Shown: positions 27,010 to 35,439 of the stretch, piece by piece
Layout: every line of letters starts with the position of its first letter
Numbering within the stretch: position 1 is the first letter of the stretch
Source of the DNA: Myxococcota bacterium
GTDB taxonomy: Bacteria; Myxococcota_A; UBA9160; UBA4427
Direction: 5' to 3'
DNA: 64,000 bases
Assembly: GCA_029243605.1 (NCBI GenBank)
Contig: JAQWRT010000046.1
Span: forward strand, 62,001-126,000
The notes under the pieces: generated by a model
Seen by the model: only the letters and a program-made list of their open reading frames with translations
Database searches by the model: none
What the model was told of the DNA's origin: nothing
Translations under genes and position numbers: made by a program

Positions 27010-28299
27010 GTAGGCGCCGAGGACGTCAATCATCGGTTCGACGTCCTCGGTCCCCGCCATTTCCCGACACGAATGCATGGACAGCATGGGGTTGCCCACG
27101 TCCACGGTCCTGATTCCGACCCGGGCCGCGCTGATCGGGCCGATGGTCGAACCGCAGGCCAGATCACTGCGACTCACGAAATGCTGGGTGGTCACGTCCG
27201 CGCTACGGCAGAGAGCCTCGAAATGCCCCGCCGTCTCGGCATCGGTCGCGTAGGCCTGGTTGGCGTTCACCTTGATAACCGGCCCCTTGCCCACCACCGG
27301 GTGATGCCCGGGCTCGTGCTTCTCCGGGTAATTGGGGTGAACCGCGTGCGCCATGTCGACGGAAACCATCTGGGAGAGCGCCAGCGCTCGGACCAATCCC
27401 TGGGGCTCACCCCCCTTGTAGCCCGAAACGACTCTCTCGAGCACATCGGGGAGGAAGGTCCCCGCTGCCCCCGCTGCGCTGCGGCTCCCCACCTCTTCGT
27501 GGTCATAGAAAACCGCTACCCGGGTGAAGGCCGCTGGAGAACCCTGACAACTCCTTTGAAGAGCGGTCAGAATGGCGTGCGTCGATGCCAGGTTGTCGAG
27601 TCGCGGCGCGCTGATGAACTCGCCCCGCGAGCCGATCACCCCTGAAGGCTGAGTGTCGTAGAGCATGAGATCGAAAGAGAGCACGCTTTCGGGCCCGGGA
27701 ACCGCAATCCCCTGGGCGCGAAGTTCCGTCGCCAGTAGCTCGCGGATCGGCGGCGTGTCCTCGAGCCCCACCACCGGCACGGCATGCTTCTGGGGGTTGA
27801 GCTTCAGCCCCTTCTCGCGCAACTCCCGCTCCAGATGGATCGCTAGGTTGGGAACCCTAAGCATTGCCCGGGCAAAATCGATGAGAACGGTTCGCACCCG
27901 GCCCTCCCGGGCCACGCTCACACGGCCCGCCAGGGAAAGGTCTCGATCGAGCCAGGTATGGAGCAACACGCCCCCATAGGTTTCCACCGCGAGTTGTCGG
28001 TAGCCGTGGGCGGACACATCGGGCTCGGGTTTCAGCCGTAGGTTCGGCGAATCCGTGTGGGCGCCGAGGATCCGGAACCCCCCCTGGGCCGGAGAGGTGC
28101 TGCCGACCTGAAAAGCCGCGAGGCTCCCGTCGTTGCGGATGACATAGCGACAGGCGCCGGGGCCATGATCCCAGAGTTCGCCTTCCCCCAGGCGGGTGAA
28201 ACCCGTCGCTTCCAGGCGCAGCGCGGTCTCGGCTACGGCGTGGTAGGGCGTCGGAGATCGGTCGATAAAGGCCAGCAGGTCCTGTACGAGATCGGGCAT
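26995..28299 (-). CDS. apeB: M18 family aminopeptidase (aspartyl aminopeptidase type)
   Basis: A 434-residue zinc aminopeptidase of family M18. Features: FIDRSPTPYHAV at the N-terminus, the first metal site GAHTDSPNLRLKP, TYGGVLLHTWLDRDLSLAGR, RLDNLASTHAIL (bridging Asp), FYDHEEVGSRSAAGA (catalytic Glu and metal ligands) and VDVGNPMLSMHSCREMAG (final His). It would release acidic or neutral N-terminal residues from peptides in the cytoplasm. It follows the NUDIX gene by 45 bp on the same strand, making a gor-NUDIX-apeB run. Confidence 0.95.
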   Translation of the reverse strand: MPDLVQDLLAFIDRSPTPYHAVAETALRLEATGFTRLGEGELWDHGPGACRYVIRNDGSLAAFQVGSTSPAQGGFRILGAHTDSPNLRLKPEPDVSAHGYRQLAVETYGGVLLHTWLDRDLSLAGRVSVAREGRVRTVLIDFARAMLRVPNLAIHLERELREKGLKLNPQKHAVPVVGLEDTPPIRELLATELRAQGIAVPGPESVLSFDLMLYDTQPSGVIGSRGEFISAPRLDNLASTHAILTALQRSCQGSPAAFTRVAVFYDHEEVGSRSAAGAAGTFLPDVLERVVSGYKGGEPQGLVRALALSQMVSVDMAHAVHPNYPEKHEPGHHPVVGKGPVIKVNANQAYATDAETAGHFEALCRSADVTTQHFVSRSDLACGSTIGPISAARVGIRTVDVGNPMLSMHSCREMAGTEDVEPMIDVLGAYLKGG

Positions 28300-28344
28300 G
28301 GCCAGATCATAGCGGCCCCGGTCGTGGCCGACCCTTCCTCGGCA

Positions 28345-28962
28345 TCACCGAGTCGGGCTTGGCTTCGGCGCATCCCAGCAGCACTCGGCGCCCGCCAGGC
28401 CGCGCGCCTTGCGCTCGAGCCGAAGCAGGCTTTCGTCGGCACCCAGGCTCCCCAGGGCGTCCGGCTCGAACCAGTCTAGATCGGTCGACTCTTCGCTGAT
28501 CGCCAGGCGCTGATCTTCCCCGGCGACCAGCAGATAACGAATGTCGTGGTGGTCGTGTTCGGGTTCGTCTCCCCGAGCCGGAATCCGGTGGACGTCGACA
28601 TCCAGGGGCAGGGGCGGCCGAGCCCCCGGGCTGCCCCCCGAGGAGCAAATCACTCCAAACCTCCGCATCCCCGACTCCTCTCGGGCCTCGCGCAGGGCAA
28701 CCCCGAGCGTGTCCGGGTCACCGTCCGCGTGCCCGCCGAGTTGTAGCCAGCGCTGCAACTTGCGGTGGTGTGTCAAAAGAATCCGCCCGCGGTCAGGGGA
28801 CAGGATCCACGCCGAAGCCGTAATGTGGCCGGGCAAACACCCGCGCTCGAAACAATCGGCATTCCCTTCCACCAGGTCACGCACCCGGCCCACCCAGCGC
28901 GTCTCGTCGGGGTAGACGGCCTCGTAGCGCCGGAGGATTTCCAAGAGGGGTTCCCGGTGCAC
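28345..28962 (-). CDS. NUDIX hydrolase
   Basis: A 205-residue protein with a NUDIX box LGGHADGDPDTLGVALREAREESG; the REAREESG core is intact. The N-terminal half (PLLEILRRYEAVYPDETRWV, CLPGHITASAWILS, LLTHHRKLQRWLQLGGH) matches bacterial NUDIX hydrolases of the wide YfcD/MutT-like group, which hydrolyse nucleoside diphosphate derivatives; the substrate is unknown. The GTG at 28962 preceded by GGAAGAAG is preferred; the frame is open upstream to 29157 but would overlap the gor coding end. Confidence 0.82.
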   Translation of the reverse strand: MHREPLLEILRRYEAVYPDETRWVGRVRDLVEGNADCFERGCLPGHITASAWILSPDRGRILLTHHRKLQRWLQLGGHADGDPDTLGVALREAREESGMRRFGVICSSGGSPGARPPLPLDVDVHRIPARGDEPEHDHHDIRYLLVAGEDQRLAISEESTDLDWFEPDALGSLGADESLLRLERKARGLAGAECCWDAPKPSPTR

Positions 28963-29041
28963 GCTTCTTCCTCGGGTTGGGATGGGTTCTGAAAAATTGG
29001 GTCCGCCCTCACCGCGGGCTGGGACGACGGACCCAGACGGC

Positions 29042-30406
29042 TCAGGAATCGGCCACGGGCTCGCGCAGGGTGACGAACTCCTCGGCAAGGGTCGGATGGA
29101 TCGGGATGGTCTGGTCGAATTGGGCCTTGCTGAGCCCCGCGCGAACGGCCACCGCAAAGCCCTGGACGATTTCCCCGGCTTCGTGGCCCGCCATGTGGAG
29201 CCCCACGACCCGGTCGCTCGCCCGGTCGACCACCAGCTTCATCAGGCAGCGACTCTGGGAGGAGGTCAGCGTCTGCTTGAGAGCTCTAAAGGTGGAACGA
29301 TAGATATCGATCTCCCCGTATTCCTCTCGAGCCTCGGTCTCGGTGAGGCCCACAGTGCCCAGGGGAGGCTGGCTGAAAACCGCTGCGGGCACCGTATCGT
29401 GGCAGGGCGCCATGGGACGATCGTTGAAGAGGGTGTTGGCCAGACAGATGCCCTCGTGCAGAGCAACCGGGGTGAGATTGATTCGATCCGTCACGTCCCC
29501 GATGGCGTGAATGCTCGGGACCGAGGTTCTTGAGTACTCGTCCACCGCGATGGCGCCCCCGGGCTTGGTCGCAACACCGACCTCTTCGAGGCCCAGGCCG
29601 CCAGAATTCGGCAGCCGACCCGTGGCGCAGAGCAGGGCATCCGCCTCCACCCAGCTGCCATCGCTCAAGGTGGCCCGAACTCCGCCCGCTACCTTTTCGA
29701 TACGGGTGGGAACGCTGTCGAAACGCAGGTCGATCCCTCGTCCTCGCATCTCGCCGGCCAGATGCTCGCGCAGGTCATCGTCGAAACCGCGCAGGAACAT
29801 CGGCCCCCGATAGAGTTGGCAGACATCCGCTCCCATGCCGTGAAAGATGCCCGCGAATTCCACCGCGATATAGCCTCCGCCGACAACGATCACGCGCCGG
29901 GGCAACTTCTCGAGATAGAAGGCCTCGTCCGATATAATCGCGTGCTCGATGCCCTCGATTTCCGGCGGGCGAAAGGCCTGACCACCCGTCGCCACCAGAA
30001 TATGGGCCGCGCTCACTGTCCGCTCGCCTATGGAAACCTCGTGAGGGCCCTTCACCGTGGCTCGGCCCTCGATGCTCTCCACCCCCGAGCCGTCGAGCAG
30101 TTTCTGGTGGACGCCATTGAGCCGGGCAATCTCCCTGTTCTTGTTCTCGATCAGCCGGGGCCAGTCGAAGTCGAGATCTCCCACAGTCCAGCCGTAGCCC
30201 TCCTGAGCCTCGGCCACCTCCTCGCGAAAAGCCGAGGCGTAGACAAGGAGCTTTTTGGGAATGCAGCCCACGTTGACGCAGGTCCCTCCCATGAAACGCT
30301 CCTCGGCCACCGCCACCCGCGCGCCAAAGGACGCCGCGAGGCGACTCGCCCGCACGCCCCCCGAACCTGCCCCAATAACAAAGAAATCGTAATCGTATTC
30401 GGCCAT
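29042..30406 (-). CDS. gor: Glutathione-disulfide reductase
   Basis: A 454-residue FAD/NAD(P) disulfide reductase. N-terminal FAD site VIGAGSGGVRASRLAASFGA, the redox-active pair in GGTCVNVGCIPKK (Cys43, Cys48), the NADPH fold VIVVGGGYIAVEFAGIFHGMG, FAD-binding SIHAIGDVTDRINLTPVA, and the C-terminal HPTLAEEF with the active His. Absence of a lipoamide-type signature and the GSGGVR start favour glutathione reductase. It keeps glutathione reduced with NADPH. A glutaredoxin gene lies at 48.5 kb. The gene diverges from the CobW GTPase across 54 bp. Confidence 0.92.
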   Translation of the reverse strand: MAEYDYDFFVIGAGSGGVRASRLAASFGARVAVAEERFMGGTCVNVGCIPKKLLVYASAFREEVAEAQEGYGWTVGDLDFDWPRLIENKNREIARLNGVHQKLLDGSGVESIEGRATVKGPHEVSIGERTVSAAHILVATGGQAFRPPEIEGIEHAIISDEAFYLEKLPRRVIVVGGGYIAVEFAGIFHGMGADVCQLYRGPMFLRGFDDDLREHLAGEMRGRGIDLRFDSVPTRIEKVAGGVRATLSDGSWVEADALLCATGRLPNSGGLGLEEVGVATKPGGAIAVDEYSRTSVPSIHAIGDVTDRINLTPVALHEGICLANTLFNDRPMAPCHDTVPAAVFSQPPLGTVGLTETEAREEYGEIDIYRSTFRALKQTLTSSQSRCLMKLVVDRASDRVVGLHMAGHEAGEIVQGFAVAVRAGLSKAQFDQTIPIHPTLAEEFVTLREPVADS

Positions 30407-30460
30407 GGCCCCGCGCTCCTCGTATGACGTAGCGACCGGAATGCTCTATTCCTACGCCCA

Positions 30461-31372
30461 ATGGATGAGCGTAACGAAGAGCAGCCCGATAGGAAGGTCC
30501 CCGCCCTCGTCGTCTCGGGCTTCCTGGGCTCGGGCAAGACGACCCTGATCCGCCGAATCCTCGACGACGCGGTCCGGGACGGCGTGCGGGTCGCTCTGGT
30601 CTCCAACGAACTGGGCGCCCTGGGGATCGACCGGGCGCTGCTGGGCCAGGGGGGGGACGCCTACGTCGAAATCGAAGGAGGCTGCGTCTGCTGCGAGCTT
30701 TCAGACGATCTCATCAAAACCCTCCAGCGGCTCTGGGAGGAGGTGCACCCCGACCGGATCGTCATCGAAACCTCGGGGGTCGCCTTGCCCTTCGATACCC
30801 AGCTGAATTTCTGGCGCGAACCCGTCTGCCGCTGGGTCGGTGACGATATGGCGGTGGTGGTGGTCAATGCGGAGCAGGTGGCCGAGGGAAGGGATCTCGA
30901 GGGAACCTTTTCCGACCAGGTCACCAGCGCCGACCTCATGGTGCTCAACAAGGTCGATCTGGTCAGCGATGAGGCCCTGGCTCGCGCTCGCGAGACCCTT
31001 CGGAGCATCGAGCCCGAAGCGCCGGTTCTCCTGGCCACCCAGGCCGACGTCCCCAGCGACCTGCTCTTCCCGCCCGAATTCCTCGACACCGCCCGGGCTC
31101 CAGACCGAAGCGGACCGGGGCCCGCCGCCCGGCCCCATAGCCACGAGCACTTCGAGACCGAGGTCTGGCAGGTCCCCGAGGAACTGACCGAGGAAGCGAT
31201 CCGCGCCCAGCTTGCCCAACCCGGCCTGCTGCGCGCGAAGGGCTTCGTCCGCACCCCGGCGGGCGTTCAGCTCGTCCAAGTCGTTGGGCGCCGGATCGAA
31301 ATCCAACCCGGCGAGGAGCCCATCGCACCCGAACTCGTGGGCCGCATCGTCCTGATCCGCCGAGCCGCCTAG
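30461..31372 (+). CDS. CobW/COG0523 family GTPase (metallochaperone)
   Basis: A 303-residue G3E GTPase. Walker A is in VVSGFLGSGKTTLIRRIL (about 18-35), the metal motif is GGCVCCELSDDL (CxCC), the switch region is IVIETSGVALPF, and the base-recognition motif is MVLNKVDLVS. Between about 210 and 235 there is a His-containing linker (RPHSHEHFETEVWQV). Members deliver zinc, cobalt or other metals to client enzymes; the neighbours do not reveal the client. It converges with the endonuclease III gene over 36 bp. Confidence 0.9.
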   Translation: MDERNEEQPDRKVPALVVSGFLGSGKTTLIRRILDDAVRDGVRVALVSNELGALGIDRALLGQGGDAYVEIEGGCVCCELSDDLIKTLQRLWEEVHPDRIVIETSGVALPFDTQLNFWREPVCRWVGDDMAVVVVNAEQVAEGRDLEGTFSDQVTSADLMVLNKVDLVSDEALARARETLRSIEPEAPVLLATQADVPSDLLFPPEFLDTARAPDRSGPGPAARPHSHEHFETEVWQVPEELTEEAIRAQLAQPGLLRAKGFVRTPAGVQLVQVVGRRIEIQPGEEPIAPELVGRIVLIRRAA

Positions 31373-31408
31373 AATTCAGCGAGCGCTCAGCAAGGACCCA
31401 GCGAGGGC

Positions 31409-32119
31409 TCACCCCCGGCGAGCCCGGGCTTTCTTGGCCGCGGCCTTGCGGGAACGTGGGCCGCCGCCCCCGGCTCGAGCCTCCTCGGCGATCCGCCGCC
31501 GGGTCGCCGCCCAGGAGCAGATTGGGCAGGTCGACAGATCATGACTCCGGGCCGGACAATACTCGCGACCGAAAAAAATCATGGCCAGATGAAGCCAGGA
31601 CCAGACCGACTCGGGGAAAAGTGCTTTCAGATCGCGCTCGGTCTCCTCGACCTTGCGCGCCTTCGAGAGCCCCCAGCGCCCGGCCAGGCGATGGATATGG
31701 GTGTCCACCGGGAAGGCGGGGCGACCAAAGGCCTGGGAGACGACGACGCTCGCCGTCTTATGGCCTACCCCCGGAAGCGCCTCGAGGCTGGCTAAATCCT
31801 CGGGCACTCGGCCCCCGTGCTGGTCCACCAGGATCCGCGAGAGGGCCGCGATATTTCGAGCCTTACCCGGCGCCAGGCCGCAGCTGCGGATCTGAGAGAG
31901 GATCTCGGACACCTCCACCTCGGCCATGGCCTCGGGAGTGGCCGCTAGGGCAAAGAGGCCCGGGGTCACCCTGTTGACCCGCTCGTCGGTGCACTGGGCG
32001 GACAGGAGCACGGCGACCAGCAGGCTAAAGGGGTCCTCGTGGTCCAGAGGAACCGGCGGCTCGGGGTACAACTGCTCCAGAATCTCGTGAATCCGCTCGG
32101 CTTTTTCGGCTCGCTTCAT
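31409..32119 (-). CDS. nth: Endonuclease III (DNA glycosylase/AP lyase)
   Basis: A 236-residue base-excision repair enzyme that removes oxidised pyrimidines. The helix-hairpin-helix LEALPGVGHKTASVVVSQAFG carries the catalytic Lys, and FPVDTHIHRLAGRWG the Asp. The iron-sulfur loop reads YCPARSHDLSTCPICSW and has three cysteines; a fourth (normally five residues after the third) is not seen. A lysine- and arginine-rich tail ends the protein. The ATG at 32119 is chosen; an upstream extension of 67 residues is not conserved in appearance. Confidence 0.92.
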   Translation of the reverse strand: MKRAEKAERIHEILEQLYPEPPVPLDHEDPFSLLVAVLLSAQCTDERVNRVTPGLFALAATPEAMAEVEVSEILSQIRSCGLAPGKARNIAALSRILVDQHGGRVPEDLASLEALPGVGHKTASVVVSQAFGRPAFPVDTHIHRLAGRWGLSKARKVEETERDLKALFPESVWSWLHLAMIFFGREYCPARSHDLSTCPICSWAATRRRIAEEARAGGGGPRSRKAAAKKARARRG

Positions 32120-32322
32120 GGCGGGTGGAGCATACACGAGGCCGGCCATCGGCCGAGCCAGGGAGACCGACGAACGTCGACTCCTCCCGGGCAGCGAATC
32201 TTTTGCGGTCAGTGGGCCGAAGCGCATAGACTCCCGGGACTCGGACGCCGAGACGCGACCGGGCCGCCGGGGCCCGGAGGTTTCGGCGATGGGACACCAG
32301 GGGGCCGAAGCGGGCGGCACGC

Positions 32323-32514
32323 ATGCAAACGAAGCCAGAGAGTCCTTCGAATCCCAGCGAGAATCAGGGCAGCGGCGCTTCTCAGGCCTCGAGCGCCCCC
32401 GACGGCCCGCCGCCCGAGCGTGCGGCTGCGGGCCCGGTGCTGCGCTGGGCCATCCTGCTACTCCTGGCCGGTGGCCTGCTCACACTGCTCCTGGGCGGAC
32501 CGCCCTCTCCCTAA
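32323..32514 (+). CDS. Small single-pass membrane protein (hypothetical)
   Basis: A 63-residue frame with a Ser/Pro/Gly-rich first half and one strong membrane helix, VLRWAILLLLAGGLLTLLLGG (about residues 39-59). There is no recognised family and the ribosome site is weak. It fills the space between nth (divergent) and argD (convergent), where no other frame looks coding. The high G+C means an accidental frame cannot be excluded. Confidence 0.35.
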   Translation: MQTKPESPSNPSENQGSGASQASSAPDGPPPERAAAGPVLRWAILLLLAGGLLTLLLGGPPSP

Positions 32515-32530
32515 AGCCCGGGGTTGGGGA

Positions 32531-33739
32531 TCAGCCCTCCCTGGGCTCAGCGGCGATCGCCTGCTCGAGGACCCTCAGGCACTCATCGACCTGGGCCTCA
32601 TCGACGGTGAGCGGCGGCGCTAGACGGAGATTATTCGCCCCGGCCGTAATCACCAAAACGCCGGCCTCGCGGCAGCGATCCACCACCCCCGAAGCCGGAA
32701 AGGTGAGCTCCACGGCCCAGAGATGACCCGCACCCCTGACCTCGACCACCCGGCTGGGTCCGAGGCTCTTCGCCAACTCGGCGAGCCCCCGTTCAAGGTG
32801 TCCGGCGATCTCCTGGGCGCCCTCGAGAACGCCTCCCTCGACCAGGGTATCAAGCACCGCGCAGGCACAGGCCGCCGCCAGGGGATTGCCCCCGAAAGTC
32901 GAAGCATGGGTGCCCGGCACCAGTGAAGCCGCCACCGACTCCCGGCAGAGCATCGCGCCGATGGGAATTCCGTTCCCCAGGGCCTTGGCCAGGGTCATGA
33001 TATCGGGCTCGACCCCGCTGCCCTGGTGGGCGAAGAGCGGACCGGTGCGACCCATTCCGGTCTGGACTTCGTCGAAGATCAGCAAGCAACCGTTGGCATC
33101 GGCCAATTCTCGCAGGCCCTCGAGAAAGCCCGGCGGTGCCGGTCGCACGCCACCCTCTCCCTGGGTGGGCTCCACGATGATGGCCGCCGTGTTCGCGCCG
33201 AGCCGATCGCGCACCGCCGCCAAATCGCCAAAGGGCACGTGATGGAAGCCTTCGACCAAGGGGCCAAAGCCCTCCCAGTAGGCGGGCGTCCCGGTGGCAC
33301 TCAAGGCGAAAAGAGTTCGGCCGTGGAAGGCCCCATCGAAAGCAACCACCTCAAAGCGTTCCTCTCCCCGATCGTGAGCATGGCGCCGGGCGAGCTTGAG
33401 GGCGGCTTCGTTGGCCTCGGCTCCCGAGTTGCAGAAAAAAGCACGATCGGCGAAGCAGAGCGAGGTCAAGCGCTCGGCGAGTTCGACCTGGGGCTCGCTC
33501 ACGAAAAGGTTCGAGATATGCCAGAGCTTGTCGGCCTGCTCGGCCAATGCGCTTCGCACCGCGGGGTGCCCGTGGCCCAGAACCGCCGTGGCGATGCCCC
33601 CCATCATGTCCAGGTAGCGTCGTCCCTCGGCGTCAAAGACGTGGCACCCCTCCCCGCGCACGATCGCGATGGGCTGGGGGAGGTAGTTGGGCGTGTGGAC
33701 CGCCGTTCTTCGGCCGGCGAGATCTTCGTTCGTATCCAT
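32531..33739 (-). CDS. argD: Acetylornithine/succinyldiaminopimelate aminotransferase ArgD
   Basis: A class III PLP aminotransferase of 402 residues. YLDMMGGIATAVLGHGHPAV, AFFCNSGAEANEAALKLAR, AFDGAFHGRTLFALSATG, ALANGCLLIFDEVQTG-type Asp region (LIFDEVQTGMGRTG) and TLAKALGNGIPIGAML with the PLP-binding Lys identify the ArgD/AstC group. It transaminates N-acetylglutamate semialdehyde to acetylornithine in arginine synthesis, and often also serves lysine synthesis. The ATG at 33739 follows GGAG; a TTG one codon earlier is possible. A tandem repeat lies 24 bp upstream of the start. Confidence 0.92.
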   Translation of the reverse strand: MDTNEDLAGRRTAVHTPNYLPQPIAIVRGEGCHVFDAEGRRYLDMMGGIATAVLGHGHPAVRSALAEQADKLWHISNLFVSEPQVELAERLTSLCFADRAFFCNSGAEANEAALKLARRHAHDRGEERFEVVAFDGAFHGRTLFALSATGTPAYWEGFGPLVEGFHHVPFGDLAAVRDRLGANTAAIIVEPTQGEGGVRPAPPGFLEGLRELADANGCLLIFDEVQTGMGRTGPLFAHQGSGVEPDIMTLAKALGNGIPIGAMLCRESVAASLVPGTHASTFGGNPLAAACACAVLDTLVEGGVLEGAQEIAGHLERGLAELAKSLGPSRVVEVRGAGHLWAVELTFPASGVVDRCREAGVLVITAGANNLRLAPPLTVDEAQVDECLRVLEQAIAAEPREG

Positions 33740-33762
33740 CAAACAACTCCGTGGGAAAACTC

Positions 33763-33819
33763 GGTAGGGCAGGTCCGGTAGGGCAGGTCCAGTAGGGCAG
33801 GTCCAGTAGGGCTAGGTCA
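33763..33819 (-). repeat. 14-bp tandem repeats in the argD leader
   Basis: Read on the plus strand, GGTAGGGCAGGTCC occurs at 33763-33776 and 33777-33790, AGTAGGGCAGGTCC at 33791-33804, and a diverged fourth unit AGTAGGGCTAGGTCA at 33805-33819. The array begins 24 bases upstream of the argD ATG, on the 5' side of its GGAG ribosome site. It is non-coding. Confidence 0.92.
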
Positions 33820-33894
33820 AGTCCGTCGACCGAGGCGCTGGGCCCGAGGAAGGCGACAAGCCTTGACTGCGGCTGTCGACCGCCGGGTGAACCG

Positions 33895-33912
33895 ACTACA
33901 CTAACTACACTA
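33895..33912 (+). repeat. Duplicated ACTACACTA word upstream of the DUF4336 gene
   Basis: Two exact, adjacent copies of the 9-base word ACTACACTA (33895-33903 and 33904-33912) lie 60 bp before the GTG start at 33973. ACTACACT also occurs at 36343-36350, upstream of the broken TetR gene, where it is part of an inverted repeat. It may be a regulator binding site. Confidence 0.5.
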
Positions 33913-33972
33913 GAAAGCGTCGCAAGGGTCTTTTTGGCTTAACAAATCCCGAACCCACGCGGAAGGAACGCT

Positions 33973-34656
33973 GTGCTTCGTACGATCGCGGACGGCCTCT
34001 GGGTCATCGACCACCCCTTCAAGATGATGGGCATTCCGCTGGGAACGCGCACAACCCTGGTTCGCCTCGCCGACGGCGGGCTCTTCATGCACTCCCCGGG
34101 TCCTATGGATGCCGAGTTGATCGAGAGCGTCGACGAGATCGGCCCCGTTCACGCCATCGTGGCCCCCAACGATTTTCACCACCTCTACCTCAAAGAAAAC
34201 GCGAATGCCTGGCCCGACGCCGAGGTCTTTATCGCTCCGGGCCTCCGGGAGAAGCGCCCCGATCTGACCGATGCCCAGGTTCTGGGCGAGACGGCGCCGG
34301 CACTCTGGAGCCGCGACCTCGACCAGGTGTGGATGCGCGGCGCTCCGAAGGTCAACGAAATCGCCTTCTTTCACCGACATTCCCGAACCCTGATTCTCGC
34401 CGACCTGGCCTTCAATCTAACCAAACCCCGCTCCCTCCTCGTCCGGCTCTTCGCACGGATCAACGGATCCTCGGGAAGGCTCGCGTCCTCCCGGCTCATG
34501 AAGGCGATGTACCGGGACAGGCAGGCAGCCCGGGCCGGCGCAGAAAAAATTCTCGCCTGGGATTTCGACCGCCTGACCCTCTGTCACGGCGAGATCGTCG
34601 AGAGCGGAGCCAAGGCGAGCCTGACACCCGCATTCGACTGGCTGCGCGAAACCTGA
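33973..34656 (+). CDS. DUF4336 family protein (metallo-beta-lactamase-like)
   Basis: A 227-residue protein of the DUF4336 family. The opening TIADGLWVIDHPFKMMGIPLG is typical, followed by HAIVAPNDFHHLYLKENANA, VFIAPGLREKRPD, and IAFFHRHSRTLILADLAFNL. The layout recalls a reduced metallo-beta-lactamase fold, but the standard HxHxDH motif is replaced by NDFHHL. Function unknown. The GTG start has GGAAGGA about eight bases upstream. The GNAT gene follows after four bases, so the two are an operon. Confidence 0.82.
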   Translation: MLRTIADGLWVIDHPFKMMGIPLGTRTTLVRLADGGLFMHSPGPMDAELIESVDEIGPVHAIVAPNDFHHLYLKENANAWPDAEVFIAPGLREKRPDLTDAQVLGETAPALWSRDLDQVWMRGAPKVNEIAFFHRHSRTLILADLAFNLTKPRSLLVRLFARINGSSGRLASSRLMKAMYRDRQAARAGAEKILAWDFDRLTLCHGEIVESGAKASLTPAFDWLRET

Positions 34657-34660
34657 AGCC

Positions 34661-35362
34661 ATGGCCATCCGTGAATCCGCCCAAGGGCCCGAGGCTCACC
34701 CCCCCCTGCCGGGCCCGAAAGCCGAGGGCGGCGACGAGCACACCCGGCCACGGGCGCGCCGGCTCGAAGCCGACGAGGCCGAGCGCCTTGCCCCGGCTCT
34801 GGCTCTGGCCTTTCGCGACAACCCCCTGAACCGCGCGGTGATCCGCGGGACCGCCGCCCAGCGGCTTCGCTCGAACCGCTTCGGAATGGCGGCCACCCTG
34901 GCAGCCACCAGGGGGCGGGCGACGATCCTTGTCCCCGCGCGCGAGGCCGCCGAACTCTCGGGACCCGACCTCGGTGGCCTGATCGCCATCGCACCCGGCG
35001 CGTGGCCCCTGCCGCCACCGCCCTTTCTGGCCCAAATCGAATTCTGGCTGGGCCAGGGGCTTCGCATCAGTTATCGCTGGGGCCGGGTCTGGACCGAACT
35101 CGCGGATCTCCACCTGCTCGAGCCCCACTGGTACTTGGAGATGCTCGGCGTGGTTCCCGGTGCACGCGGGAACGGGGTGGGCTCATCGCTCCTCGAAACA
35201 TGGCTCGAAGAGGTCGATCGCGACCGAGTTCCGGCTTATCTCGAAACCGACCGCCGTGAGAATCTCGATTTCTACGCGCGCCATGACTTCGAGGTGCTCT
35301 CCTGCCACACCCTCTGCGGCATTCCGGTCTGGCGGATGCTGCGCCCGGCCTCGATTTTCTGA
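34661..35362 (+). CDS. GNAT-family N-acetyltransferase
   Basis: A 233-residue acyl-CoA N-acyltransferase. The first 35 residues are Pro/Glu-rich; the core begins at RRLEADEAERLAPALALAFR. Motif A, LEMLGVVPGARGNGVGSSLLETW, binds acetyl-CoA, and the closing strands are PAYLETDRRENLDFYARHDF and FEVLSCHTLCGIPVWRMLR. The layout is that of the group annotated as GNAT acetyltransferases acting on small molecules; the substrate is not known. It is encoded four bases after the DUF4336 gene. Confidence 0.85.
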   Translation: MAIRESAQGPEAHPPLPGPKAEGGDEHTRPRARRLEADEAERLAPALALAFRDNPLNRAVIRGTAAQRLRSNRFGMAATLAATRGRATILVPAREAAELSGPDLGGLIAIAPGAWPLPPPPFLAQIEFWLGQGLRISYRWGRVWTELADLHLLEPHWYLEMLGVVPGARGNGVGSSLLETWLEEVDRDRVPAYLETDRRENLDFYARHDFEVLSCHTLCGIPVWRMLRPASIF

Positions 35363-35439
35363 TTGGGGCCGCGGGCGCTTTCGCCCGGCTCAAAAACTGG
35401 CACCATGAACGCTTCCAGGAAACGATCGGGAGGAGTGCG

